Shown piece after piece: positions 50,901 through 63,147 of a DNA stretch of 64,000 bases. The notes under the pieces are model-generated. The model was not told where the DNA came from. It did not search any database and saw only the letters and a list, made by a program, of their open reading frames with translations. The position numbers and the translations under genes are program-made. Each line of letters starts with the position of its first letter. Within the stretch, counting starts at the first letter, position 1. This DNA is from Pristionchus mayeri (lineage: Eukaryota; Nematoda; Chromadorea; Rhabditida; Neodiplogasteridae). The stretch spans positions 44,312,661-44,376,660 of the forward strand of contig BTRK01000002.1 in assembly GCA_036245805.1 (NCBI GenBank). Direction: 5' to 3'.

Positions 50901-53900
50901 ACGCCCCAAAAATCAGATGGCGGGACGAATTTGTCAAAGTATGTGGAGTGGCATGGGCTAATATTTGCCGAAGAGACCCCGACCAATGGAAAGACCGTTC
51001 CTTTCAACAGGCTCATGGCCTGAGGCTTAAATAAATATTAATTTATACAGACAAGAGTAATTTATCTGATATCGATCAACACTAAGGTAAGCGTAAGGCA
51101 AATGTTTATGGGTTCCATTGCAGAATTTTACGAATATATATTTGCTTCAGTCGTCCTCGGGATTTACTACGTGCATCTTTGCTTCCTGGAAAAGAACGAC
51201 ATATGTAACACGGAGCTCCTGCAAATATGCAGGAATGGATGCGCCAAAAAAAATTTGGGCCATGGATTTTGCTGAAAACAAAAGGACTGTTAAAAGTGAG
51301 GATGGGGAACACGCCTATCAACTTCGTTTTTCAACATTTGCATATTTTGACCTACCACTTTGGAAGGCTGTATTTCGGTCGATTTTTGACCTACAACGAC
51401 CGCATATCACGGATCTCCTCTAAAAATGTAGGAAAATGAAAACCTTTTGCGACAAAAAAATTCATGATCATCCTTTTCGAAGAAACTACTAAGACTGGCT
51501 ATAATGAGGGCCCTGAAAAGGCCTATCCACTTCATTTCTCGAAATTTGCATTTTGGGGCAGAAATGGCCTACCGCTTCAAAAGACCGTTTCTCAGTCAGA
51601 TTTCGATCTACAGCGAGCTAATTTTTTTTCAAACAGCTCGCTATGAACTTCTCTACAAATACCTCAGCGGGCACTACTCATGAAAACATCATCTTTCACT
51701 TGTTTTATGTGAAAATGTTTTTTGTGATCACGTTATGCTAATTTTCTCGCTCAGTTTTGCGATACTCACGATTTTTACTCTTGATTCGGATTCATCATCC
51801 AAAATATGAGGTATGTATTCAGTTCGTTTTCTTTATCTCGGGGACGCAGATACCGCTACTCAGTAGGGAGAATCCCGACGTCCTCAATTTCAAACATTTT
51901 ACGGTTTTGACAGTATCTCAGTTGAAATTTACGCAAATGAACATTATAGGACCATTAATAGATTCCTTTCAACCTGGTCTACATTAATGACTAAGTGGTC
52001 TTAGGGTCTAAACTTAACCGTTTTCGAGATATAATGCGATAAGTTTCACTGATAAGAAGGGAGAACTCGGCTCAGTCAAAGTCACCATTCTTCACCATTC
52101 TACCTCTACCTTCTTCACCATTCTACCTTCTACCTTCTTCACCATTCTTCACCATTCTAGTCACCATTCTACCTTGACTTTATTGCGAATGCTATTTCTA
52201 AAAAACGGTTAAGTTTAGGGCCTAAGACCGCTTAGTCATTATTGTAGACCAGGTTGAAAGGAATCGATTGATAGTCCTAGAATGTTCATTTGCGTAAATT
52301 ACAACCGAGATACTGTCAAAACCGTAAAATCTTTGAAATTGAGGACGTCGGGATTCTCCCTACTGAGTAGCGGTATCTGCGTCCCCGAGATTAAGAAAAC
52401 GACCTAGATACGTACCTCATATTTTGGATGGGGAATCCGAATCAAGAATAAAAATCGTGAGTATCGCAAAACTGAGCGAGAAAATTAGCATAATGTGATC
52501 ACAAAAACACATTTTCACATAAAACAAGTGAAAGTCCCCCCTCTTATGACAAATGAACTATGTACGTACCCCACTTCTGGGGTGGGGAATCCGAATCAAA
52601 CATAAACATCGTGCCTTTCGAATCGTAAAGGGTTTCAAGTCAAAAAATATGTTTTTTGAGCAAAACAATGTGAATACGTAACTTCTGCTCTTAGCATTAC
52701 TGAACTTATTTACAGACGATCTGAATGCGCATCGATTGGAAAACATGCGGTCGTTATAGGTCAAAAATCGACCGAGATACAGCCTTCCAAAGTGGTAGGT
52801 CAAAATATGCAAATGTTGAAAAACGAAGTTGATAGGCGCCTTTCTCATCCTCACTTTGGACCGTACTTTTGTTTTCATAGAAATCCATGGCCCAAATTAT
52901 TTTTCTGTCGCATCCATTCCTGCATATTTGCAGGAGATCCGTGAAAATGTGTTATCATCATTACTATGAGTGTATTTCAAACGAAAAATAAGTGTACCAA
53001 TGTCATCTATCTTTCTATCTTAACGATATTCGAACCTGAACATCATAAAATCCGCCTTTGTAATAGGAATCCATAATAGATGGTGTGGAGATCGTCGATG
53101 AGGGTTGCCGGTCACTGACATATATTTAATATTCGGATGTAAAAACTTTGAAAAATCGATGCACGATCTCATACTTTTTTTAAACTATTGTTTTCCGAAC
53201 AATACGCAAAAGGTGAAAATATTATAAAATATTACTATTATAAATATTATAAAAATATTATAAAATATTACTCAAAATATTATAAAATATTACTCACTTT
53301 CCATTTTTGATTGCTATTATTTTACCGCTGCCTGGAAATACGGAGTTGTTATGCGAGTTGTTGATAGCGAGTAGATCATCCTTCAGTTTATTAGCGGATC
53401 TATACCTGAAGAGTTTTAACATTTCATGATAACATTCCATTTTAAAGTACCACTATGAGGAAGGATTTTTTGAATTCCCGCCAATTTTCTGATCCGCAAG
53501 CCCGAGCGCGGGGAATTCAAAATTTATTTTCGATTTATAATGCAAATCGGTTACCTAAATCGATTACAGTAATTTTTAGCGGTCGCGCAGCAACCTCAAA
53601 AAATTTGCTGGGTAGGCCTCGGCCACATCTCCAACCTCAGAAAGTTTTACGTACAAGAAAGAACTTATCCATGTAAGAATAATGCCTGTTTGAAAAAGTG
53701 ACATTCGATTGCGTCATCACTACGCAATCATCAAAAAAAATGCGGGACCGAAATATGCTCATCGTAATCCTCGATGAATTTGGTTCATATGTGCAAGATT
53801 TCAGAATCAGATCTAATCTTGAACAAAAGTTATCGCAAAACTTCAAATCGTAATTACACTTTCCGGCGCTACTGTATGCCTCCCTCGTCCATCCAAGTTC

Positions 53901-56900
53901 AAAAAATTATGTTTGCCCAAAAGGTTTCTGTTTTTTTTTCTTTTTCGTAATTTATCTTGGTCTGTTTCAATTTCATGTAATTCCTTTGGGCGCTCCATTC
54001 CTTACTCATTTACTGTATCTCACTACTAATAAGCAGTCACAACACATTTCTACAACGCTGCATCCGGAGAAAATACCTAGCGAAAAATAAAAAGTCCGCA
54101 ACTCATAAGGTGAACTCACTCGTGTCATATTTTAACAAATTCAGTTAAAATAATTTATTTTCAGTTTACGTTTTTTCATAAACAAATTACCCTGACTATC
54201 AATTAATTCAATTTTGAACTCCAGGTTCCTTTGGTTAGCACATAATCCAGCTGCTGCAGCAGTTACTTTTTAAAGCTCCCTGACGTTTTACTTTGCACTA
54301 TGGTGACATCCTAGAAGCCGTGCTCTATCACACTTTCATGTTCAGATGCGTGAGCTAATCGTCCTGACATCATAATCATCAAGCAAAAAAATGGATAAAA
54401 GGGCCTTCCCTCGGGTACTTCTTTTCATCTTTCATCTGTTTGACCGTCATCCCTTGTTTCCATTATTATTAATTACTTTAACCTTTAAACCTTGTGCAAT
54501 TAAATAAATAAATAGTATTACAATTCTTCATGTTCCTTTCGCACTGCATCAGTCTTTCTTCCCATGTCAAGTGATATTACATTTTTAAGGTGGGATATAT
54601 GTATAATAATGACTGACCTCTTCCTGTACATACAGACCATGACGCTGAAGATGAATATTGCTATGACAAGGAGAGTAGTGAAGAAGAGTAGAACTATGAA
54701 GACTGGTGCCAGGGAGGAGACCATCGCAATAGTATCGTCTTGGCCGGAAGAGGGAGTAGGAAAGCCCTTCAATAATCAGTGATCAGAACGATTATCGTTT
54801 CCCCTTCTAATTCATTCGCGTTCCCTGCTTTAAAAATAGTGTGCAAAGAAATATATGAAGTCAATGATTTGGTATTATTAGATAAAAATGATATATAATG
54901 AAAAGTACTCTATGAGACTTGACGAGTGGGAGGTTGTGCACTCCTTCCGCTCTCAATCTGTCCATTTTTGCGACCATCTTCTCTGCTGGAATGGGCTCCC
55001 CACTGTCACGACCTGTGAAGACGAGCGAGAGCGTCGAAGCATCTCTGAAGGTGGTTTCAATAAATGTCGTCACAAGCAGCGACATCATATTGTCAGCTTA
55101 CTATATGTCTCTTGTCATATTTATAACAAAAGTTATAGAATAATTTGTCCGTTCTTTCCGACACGCATATGATTTGTATATGAGCTAACTTCAAACTCTC
55201 CCCAGCTTTCGTTACAAATTCCACTGCGGTGACATGCACATCTGAGTCGGTTGCCATCGAAAACTTTCTGTAATTTATATTTTATATTCCGCTATCATTG
55301 TGAAAGTGAGGTCAAGGAAGGAGTTTTTTTTATTTTTTATTTTGAAACGGTCATCTCGGGTCTTTTTACAGGAACATGTAGAGTCACTAAGCATTTTCTC
55401 TGCGATAATTTGTTGATAAGAAACTTTTTTATCGGACCATATCTTCCGGAAATTTTTTACGGAACATTTATTTTATAACAGTTGAAATAAGATACTTCCC
55501 CATGGAACATCTCAATTCGGAACGTTCTTTCTGAACTTTTTTCCTCTCAATTTGAGGTTGGGAAATTTGAATCAAGCATAAAAATGTAGACCATAGAAGG
55601 TATCATGAGCTAGGGTATCCTGAATTTTTAAACGAATCAACGGTCGAATCACAAACGATACAGGAGATCCATAATAATATGACCAATTACCTACCTGTAC
55701 CGATTCCTAAATCCATATATCCCTGCTTACTTAACAGAAGACGTGATAGAAACGCACCTTTTGATCTCTCCCAGAACTTTTTTGGTCATTCTTGAGGGTG
55801 CCCCGGCCACTTCGGTAATGACCACGTCTGAGGGAGCATATATGGTTGCCTATAATTTGGTCCATAACGCAAGAATAAGCCAAACAAAAATTATGCACCT
55901 TAACAGTGGCGAAATTTTCGTGCCCGTTTGAATCATTTCTGTCTGAAGCAGCAATGAGGATGTTGAAGCGGCCTCCAGTGAAACCCCTATAAACATTCGG
56001 TAGTTTACCTCGAAAAAAGTATGCTTTTGGACACTACTTGTTTTGCTTTTCTGCGCGTTTTGGGTGCCAATTGTTTTTTTAATAGTTGGCTTTTCGTAAT
56101 GAACAAGTATGAACATGAAATTGAATTGTTATTTAAAATGCTTTAAAATCTATGCTATTCATCGTATATAATTGTAAATAAATTAAAAATTTACTTGATA
56201 CTTTTCTCAAGTCTAATTTCCCCTGTTTCTTCTTCGATGCTGAATACGTTTTCTGTTGGATGCACCATCCGACGATACTCGAAAGTCGTGCCAGCAATAC
56301 GGTAGAAGACGTCCTTCTCTTCGCCTGCAATCGGCACCCAAATATCTCCGGAATAGGCGCACAAGTTGTAAACAAGTGAATTTAAAAGGATAGAAAGAGT
56401 ATTTTTGTGCTCAATTTGTAAAAGTTAATCAAAAAATGAATTTACATGTTGTAAACAAGTACAGTACATGCTAATCGCCTTGCCCATATGCGGCCGCGGC
56501 GGGCCGCCGCGGGACGCGGATGCCCGCGGATCGATTTTGCGGGAAAATGAGTAAAGTTCATGCAATGAATTGTTCATTTTTGAATTTCTCATGCGATTTC
56601 GCATGGGAATCACTATTTCATAATGGAACATTTTTTGAGGGAGGTCAATTCAAAGTGATCAGGGCTACCGTACTCCCGAACATTTTCCCACCGTTTTTGT
56701 GTCTAGAATTTTTCGGGTCAGTTTTCGAACGCGATCCAAGTTTGCAAACTCTTCAATACCCTAAAGAAAGTCATAAAAACCCCAAAATGGAGGGATCATT
56801 TTCGGGAGTACTGTAGCCGGGGTCACTCCGAATCGAACCCCCTCAAAAACTTGCCTTTGATAAAATTAATATATTATAGTGATTCCGATGCGAAATCGCA

Positions 56901-59900
56901 TGAGAAATTCAAAAATGATCAATTCATTGCATGAACTTTACTCATTTTCCCGCAAAATCGATCCGCGGGCATCCGCGGTCCGCGGCGGGCCGCCGCGGCC
57001 GCATATGGGCAAGGCGATTAGCATGTACTGTATGTGAGAGGTTCCTAACGAGGCTAGTATAATTTTTAGCGCGATTCTGGTGAAGATACCTGCAGAATCC
57101 TAGCCGTTGGTGTGGATTCTGTTCCTATACCAGAGGTGATCACCATCGAGAGCCCCTATCCACGGTGCGGTACCCCTATCCACGGTGAACATTCAAAATT
57201 AGAGTACTTTTCAGATTGCACTGCGGGATCTGCTCGCGGGTTGGGTAATTATATCGAAGTAGGGCGAGATGGACCGAACTCGTAGGCTGGCTGCTCTCTC
57301 ACGCGACGGGGTCAAAAGTCTACTGGGAACTCACACTCGCTTGCTAGTGGGAGGATCTTTTGTTTACAACTTTTAAAATCATTTTTTGACGCTTTTCACT
57401 TGTTTACAACTTGTGTCCCCAAACCAGAGTAGCTGCTAGAAACGCACACTCACCGGAGGGGTAAATTAAAATTTCTAAGAATTTTTGTTTTATTAAGCAC
57501 ATCGCGGTTTCGAAAGTCTTTTACAACTTTTGATATTGGCAGAACTGATCTGAGGAAACAGCTAGATATAGGTATATTATTGAATGTTCTCCTCTCACAG
57601 TACTGTCGCGTGGACATTTCTTTGCTTCTCACCATGAACGTAATCTGGATCCTCTGCAGATATTCTTAACAACACGGCTCCTCCCACAGTCGCATCGTTT
57701 ATAAGAATTCGTTGATCGTCAAAGAGGAAGTGAGGGGGGTTATCGTTTCTGCGTATGATTATTGGCAATCGTAGTTGTATTCTCGCTTTATGATATTATA
57801 TAGTAATAAGTACTTTCCCAATGTTTTCTCCTGTCCCACTGCACTTCTATAAACAGTATCTACAGTCGCGCGTATAAGTTTTTGGTAACTTTAAAAAAAA
57901 TTGTATCCTTTTGCCCAGGAAAAGCATCATTTTAACATTACGGTATGGCCATGGTATATTGGCATGACGCAATCGCATAGGACCTGCTGCAAACTGCAGC
58001 CTTGCTGCAAAATCAAGGTCTGAAATTCAGAACTCAGTTCCTGGAATAGCTAGTGACTTGATCAAAAATCCAAAACGATCGCCATCATGTAAAGATATGA
58101 TCCTGCGAATATGAAAACGATATCTCATAATTTGCCCTCAGGGCAAGAACAAAATCACTTTTTGCATGACTATATTTTGGACATCCATAACTTTGTGGAA
58201 AATGCAGGTAAAATCTGGTTTCGCCTAAAAAATGTTCAGAATGTATTTAAGATATATCTATATGGTTCCCAACTTTTTATAGCGATTGCACATCTTTCCT
58301 GCTCGCGGTGAACGTTTATCGTAGGTATACTCGTGTCGGGAAACATCTTGTTTTCCCCTATGTGCGAGAGAGTGCAGATGACAGTAAACATAGTGTTACA
58401 AGACACGAGTATACCTCGGATAAACGTTTGCTGCGGGCAGGAAAGAAGTCCAATCGCTCTAAAAAGTTGGAAATCAGATCTTCAATAAACTTTGATCATT
58501 TCTATGCAAAAACCCAATTTATAACTACATTTTCCACAAAGGATGTCCAAAAAATTGTTATACAAAAAAAGAATTTTTCATGCCCTGAGGGCAAATTACG
58601 AGATATTGCTCCATGGCCATAATCTCCAATAAATTTTGTAAATAATACCTTAACGTCAAAATGATGCCTTTCGTGGGCAAAACAACACAAGAAATTCAAA
58701 AAGTGCCCACTCACTTATGCGCACGACTTTATGTTAGTTTGGTATAAAAGTGTTGAAAAAAGGAGCTAAATAACTCTGAGCATACATACACATCTTGAAC
58801 GTGCACTATCACTTGTAGCATTGCTGACTGAATAGGCGAGGAATTGTTGGAGTTAGTGGCGACGATCATAAATCTGAATAGTGTAAAGTATATATATACA
58901 GTACGTGCTAATCGCCTTGGCCATGTGCGTGCGTGGCGCTGCGCGGCGGAGCGCGGCTTGTGCGGATTGATTTTGCGGGAAGAATATTGTTTTTCACGAT
59001 TCGAACCGATTATTTTCGAATTCTCCGTAAAATTTCGCATCGGAAGGACTATTTATTCATATTTTAATTAAAAGAAATCAATATTTTGGATTCTGAATTG
59101 CTGCAACCTACCGTTATCCCAATTTACGATACTGTCGCCATCGTAAACTGCGTTTATAGGTTGCAGAAATACCGCATTCAAAATATTGATTTATAAATAT
59201 AAAAATAGTTTTTAAAATGTGAATGAATAGTCCTTCCGATGCTAAATTTTACGGAGAATTCGAAAATAATAGGTTCGGATCGCGAAAATAATATTCATCC
59301 CGCAAAATCAAGCCGCGCAAGCCGCGTCCCGCCGCGCAGCGCCACGCACGCACATGGCCAAGGCGATTAGCACGTACTGTATTATAAGTACGTCAGTTAT
59401 AATGGAAGTATGCGAATAAAGGGGGATATGGACTATCCATAACAAGGTTAATCAATTTGAGCTTATATTGGAAATGCACTCAAATTTTGATGCGATGATT
59501 TTTTTTCAGATATAGGAAAGGCAACTAACACAATGATAAATAATAGGACTGTAAATTAATAACAACCATGTTAATATGAAGACCAATGCATACTTTCATC
59601 ACCTCAAAAAAACTTACGAGTGTGTATCGGCTCGCTCTCTATCCAACTCTCCTAATAAAATAATATCTCCATTTTCCGTGTCGACGTAGAAAGTATCGGA
59701 TGGCTCGGCCATATGATAAAGGACCTGAAACCGTCATATAAATTATGTTACTTATCTTAAATTATAATTTTAATTGTTAAAAATGTTAAAAATGTGAATA
59801 TTGGAAAAAATTAACATCAGTCCAATGAAAAAAATTTAATGATGTCGAAGATTAGAAAATATGGCTAGATATAAAATCTATTTACAAGAGACTACTACTA

Positions 59901-62152
59901 CTGTTCACTTACTCGAAACTATAAATAATATTTTATGAAAGCTAATTATGGGACACCCGCACTCATGCCAAATCAAAAGCTTGTAAAGAACTCGTCGTTT
60001 CAAAATTGTGAGCAATCTTCGGGAGATACATAGTAGACGCTGAAGAAATATATTCAAGGACCCTATTGCGTACTGATTTGATTGTTTTCGGGGTTTTCCC
60101 AACTCCTTTTTTGGTCTAAGATATGTCCTTCGCATGAATTCACCTGATCCATGAAGTCTTTATCATGTGCTTCAACAGATCCAATTCGAGTTCCCTTTCG
60201 CGAATTTTCAGGAACCTGTAAATGATTTAATTTGAAAATATTTTCGCAATTGGCTTTGCTGTGAAAGATTGTATCAGCATACCCTGAAATGGATCTCCTC
60301 CTTTGCGAATGTGAGCGGGTTGTCATTGAGGTCAATCACCCTCAATTCAGCTCCAATTTTCGAAAAGTGTTTCTGAGCTCTCAAGCCAATAACCACCTGC
60401 AAGGATGGTTACTTTCAGTAATGAAGCATGAATACAGCGTATGACAAAAACGTTTATAATCTAAGATGTTAAAGCTCATTTTAAAGCTTGTGAGCAAAAA
60501 ATGAAATTAATAACCTAATTTTTTTTATATTTAACACGTGTATCACGAGCCAGTGGATGTGTGCGGGAACATTTTCGAAAAAGTTTTCGCTGTTTTAGCT
60601 CATATTATAATGGGATAATACCCTAGAGAGATGGATTCGAAAAATATAGGTCATTGGTTCCAGAGCCGGCTTTTAGGAATTTTCCGGTTCTGCACCTGGC
60701 TATACTGTATTTCAGCTCCCAGATGCGCTGGAGAGTTGGTTTTGGTATTAAAATGTTCGGAAAAACATTTCCAGAAACTTTCCTGTTGTGAGCAAGACGA
60801 TTGGGCAACAATGAAAAACTATGCGCTTGAAAAACGAGTTTTCGGATCAAAATAAAAATATTTTTTTCTGCCAAGCTTTAGAGTGATACAGATTTTTAAT
60901 GCAGAATATGAAAGAATAAGTGTTCTTACTTGATATAAAAATATAAAAAGCAAAATTTAGGGTAGGCCATTTTTTGCATTTTTCAGTCAAACATGGCATA
61001 CTGAAGAAAAGTCAAAAAATTTGAATTTATCATTTTTGATATTTCTTCTTCTAACTTCTCCAAACATGTATTGGAGTGATGTAGAAGTGTAACATTATCT
61101 TTTGGAAGACGAATTCGCGAGTATATGCTTGGCATGGCAAAATTTCTAGTAATTTTGCATTTTTAATATTTAAATTTATTTATCGGAACATATTCACAAA
61201 CTCGTCTTCCAAAAGAGAATTTTCCACTTCTACGTCACTCCAATAATTGTTTGGAAAAAGTAGAAGAAGAAATAACAAAATTGAAAAATTCAAATTTTTT
61301 GACTTTTCTTCAGTATGCCATGTTTGACTGAAAAATGCAAAAAATGGCCTACCCTAAATTTTGCTTTTTATATTTTTATATCAAGTAAGAACACTTATTC
61401 TTTCATATTCTGCATTAAAAATCTGAATCACTCTAAAGCTTGGCAGAAAAAAATATTTTTATTTTGATCCGAAAAGTCGTTTTTCAAGCGCATAGTTTTT
61501 CATTGTTGCCCAACCGTCTTGCTCACAACAGGAAAGTTTCTGGAAATGTTTTTCCGAACATTTTAATACCAAAACCAACTCTCCAGCGCATCTGGGAGCT
61601 GAAATACAGTATAGCCAGGTGCACAACCGGAAAATTCCTAAAAGCCGGCTCTGGAACAAATGACCTATATTTTTCGAAACCATCTCTCTACGGTATTATC
61701 CCAATATAATATGAGCTAAAACAGCGAAAACTTTTTCGAAAATGTTCCCGGGGGTGCTTTTTTCATCCATTGACTCGTGATGCATGTGTTAAATGGACTG
61801 CGAGGAATACCATAATTGATAAGATCACAATAGATGATTACTGGTTGCATACTCGCCGATAGCAACACCAAAATTCTCGAATTGAGAACTTTTAATTAAT
61901 TAGATATATGCTCGCTCAAAGTGAACATGGAGCGCATGTAACGCGATCGAAGAGCGAAAAAAATGAAAGAGGGAAACTTGGTATATTGCACAATGCATGG
62001 TTCCCTCGAGCGGTACCCGGAATCCCCCCCCCCCATTCAACAGTCAACTCACAGGTATCCTCGAGGGGTCACGTTCGGCGTCGTATGCTCGATTCGTTCG
62101 CAACTCTCCCGTTTGCTCATCGATCGATAAGTCGGAGGTATCGTGAACAAAA
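47964..62152 (-). CDS. Classical-type single-pass cadherin, C-terminal part (partial at 5' end)
   Basis: Cell-adhesion receptor. Fifteen exons proposed: 62152-62053, 60396-60283, 60215-60144, 59724-59618, 57781-57633, 56324-56195, 55986-55899, 55849-55758, 55267-55197, 55096-54909, 54766-54618, 53405-53298, 50677-50599, 50334-50252 and 48063-47964; 542 residues in one phase-consistent frame. Calcium-binding motifs of extracellular cadherin repeats are clear: DEQTGELRTNRAYDAERD, VIDLNDNP, VPENSRKGT, EAHDKD, LDRERADTH, RNDNPPHF, EDPDY, EEETGEI and AASDRND. A membrane-proximal region (55849-54909) precedes one transmembrane helix (APVFIVLLFFTTLLVIAIFI) and YRKR. The tail ends YSFNDESRF. Exon 50677-50599 is weak, chosen only because its phase fits, and the exon ending 55197 could end at 55190. 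More N-terminal repeats must lie right of the window or in unseen exons. Which cadherin it is remains open. Confidence 0.75.
48244..49582. mobile_element. 1.3-kb foldback TA-MITE, CAGTcGCG family (full copy)
   Basis: Starts CAGTCGCGAGCATAAGTC and ends with the complement, TA on both sides. Arms about 640 bases, centre near 48910. Very close in layout to 19415-20751. In the last cadherin intron. Confidence 0.85.
49600..50189 (+). mobile_element. Composite element: MITE plus transduced flank plus second right end
   Basis: 49600-49898 is a complete short CAGTaGCGC element. 49899-50070 repeats the right arm of the outer element at 44950-45130, and the next roughly 50 bases repeat sequence just outside it (TCGCTCGAAGATTATATC, also at about 45163-45180). 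A second right terminal repeat, starting GTCAACGGTAGAAAAAG, closes the unit at 50189. The matches are close to identical by eye. Confidence 0.7.
50838..51033 (+). pseudogene. Fragment of a non-LTR retrotransposon (3' end of the polyprotein)
   Basis: RMRPLGRPK, then after a one-base frame change IRWRDEFVKVCGVAWANI, then RRDPDQWKDRSF. This GRPK.RWRD...W..IARDR..W pattern is typical of the C-terminus of RTE-like LINE reverse transcriptases. It ends in a TAA and is frameshifted. In a cadherin intron. Confidence 0.6.
51210..52942. mobile_element. 1.7-kb foldback element with a CACCATTCT minisatellite
   Basis: Outer ends pair CTCCTGCAAATATGCAGGAA with its complement at 52911-52938; each end is itself a small hairpin. 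Further pairs are GACCTACCACTTTGGAAGGC with 52786-52806 and GGGAGAATCCCGACGTCCTC with 52340-52363. The centre (52083-52186) is a tandem of CACCATTCT and CTACCTT units. In the intron between cadherin exons at 53298 and 50677. Confidence 0.75.
53583..53875 (-). mobile_element. One arm of a CAGTaGCGC-family element
   Basis: Ends CCGGCGCTACTG before TA at 53875-53877, and carries CATGTAAGAATAATGCC and GCGTCATCACTACGCAAT as in full copies. The other arm is missing. Confidence 0.6.
56462..57030. mobile_element. Foldback element with GC-rich ends (copy 1)
   Basis: Ends CAGTACATGCTAATCGCCTT and complement, flanked by TA. The next about 40 bases are almost pure G+C (CGGCCGCGGCGGGCCGCCGC), in strong contrast with the AT-rich surroundings. 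Between cadherin exons 57633 and 56324. Confidence 0.8.
57863..58729. mobile_element. Foldback CAGTcGCGC-family element, 0.87 kb
   Basis: Starts CAGTCGCGCGTATAAGTT and ends near GTGCGCATAAGTGAG in complement. Shares GGCATGACGCAATCGCA and the GCCCTCAGGGCA blocks with full copies. The right end has CGACTTTA instead of CGACTGTA. Confidence 0.7.
58899..59379. mobile_element. Foldback element with GC-rich ends (copy 2)
   Basis: Ends CAGTACGTGCTAATCGCCTT and complement, TA flanks. Same GC-rich subterminal plan as 56462-57030 (GGCGCTGCGCGGCGGAGCGC) and the same TTTTGCGGGA junction, but a different interior. Between cadherin exons 59618 and 57781. Confidence 0.8.
60525..61796. mobile_element. 1.27-kb foldback element
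   Basis: Palindrome centred near 61165. CAGAGCCGGCTTTTAGGAAT pairs with its complement at 61637-61656, and GGCAGAAAAAAATATTTTTA occurs in both arms. The opposite-strand open frames in the two arms are mirror images. It lies in the intron between cadherin exons 62053 and 60396. Confidence 0.8.
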
Positions 62153-62184
62153 CTGAATGTAGTGTAGATCACTTTAAATCACTT

Positions 62185-62785
62185 TAAATCTCACTTTAAA
62201 TCTTGTGCAAAAAAATGAAATTAATAACCGATTTTTTATATTTAAATGGAACGCGAGGAATACCATATTTGCTATGAGAGAAAATCATTTCCCCCCCCCC
62301 CTAAGACGCCGTGTCGACGACAAAATGTACATGAGCACTAAAAATTCATTTTTCTTCTAGAATTTTGAACTTTATGTATCAATGAAGTTATTTTACTGTT
62401 TTGCAATGGATTGACTGGTCATGTTGATTGATTCTATGCGTCCTTGCAACGTGGAATAGAGGGGAGAAAACTCGTCGACAAGGCGTTTTAAAGGGGGGAC
62501 GAGAGAAGAGATAGCACAGAGAAATAGAGCAATCTCTCACAATCGAGAAATCGGAGGTACCGTGAATAAAACTGAATGTAGTGTAGATGTTAAAGTTCTC
62601 GAAGGGATGTTTGAAATACGAGATCAAGACAGATGATTTTGGTTCTACTTCCGCGGAGAAAGATTCTCTCTCTCATATATTTTCTCTCATATAGCAATTA
62701 TGGTATTCCTCGCAGTACATTTAAATATAAAAAATCGGTTATTAATTTCATTTTTGTTCACAAGCTTTAAAATGAGCCGTGAAAA
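62185..62785. mobile_element. 0.6-kb inverted-repeat element with captured exon piece
   Basis: Arms pair AAATTAATAACCGATTTTTT (62218-62237) with its complement near 62733-62752, and GCGAGGAATACCATA with TATGGTATTCCTCGC. The interior contains a 47-base copy of part of the nearby cadherin exon (separate entry). Confidence 0.6.
62542..62588 (-). pseudogene. Partial copy of a cadherin exon
   Basis: 47 bases match 62123-62169 with about four differences. They include the intron acceptor and the first codons (FIHGTSDFSI here against FVHDTSDLSI in the real exon). After that the similarity stops, so this copy cannot replace the exon. Confidence 0.65.
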
Positions 62786-63147
62786 AAATATTTTAACGTA
62801 ATTATGATTTTGTAAACTTTTGGCCTGCTTTCAATTTTCGAATTTTGACTTTTTTGAGTTTCGATTTTTTCTTTGTTTCCGCAGTACCAAAAAGTTGAAA
62901 ATGGTTGTACTAGTCATAAAAAAACCTTTCCTATAAAAAGTCAGTCTGTACAAGCGAAAATACGCCAGAAAACATCGTTTGCTTTTGTGAATTCGACTTA
63001 TTTGGCCATATTCGACTTATTGGGCTTATTGGACGTATTGGGACATTCGGCTTTTTGGGTCAGGTCGAAAAATTGGATTTTCAATTTTATATCTCTAGGT
63101 ACTCTGGTTCCTTCCAACCAGTTGTTGGGGAATACGCAAAACAACTA
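62786..63147. other. Nothing recognised
   Basis: Presumed intron or 5' flank of the cadherin gene. No cadherin exon is seen here. Confidence 0.35.
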
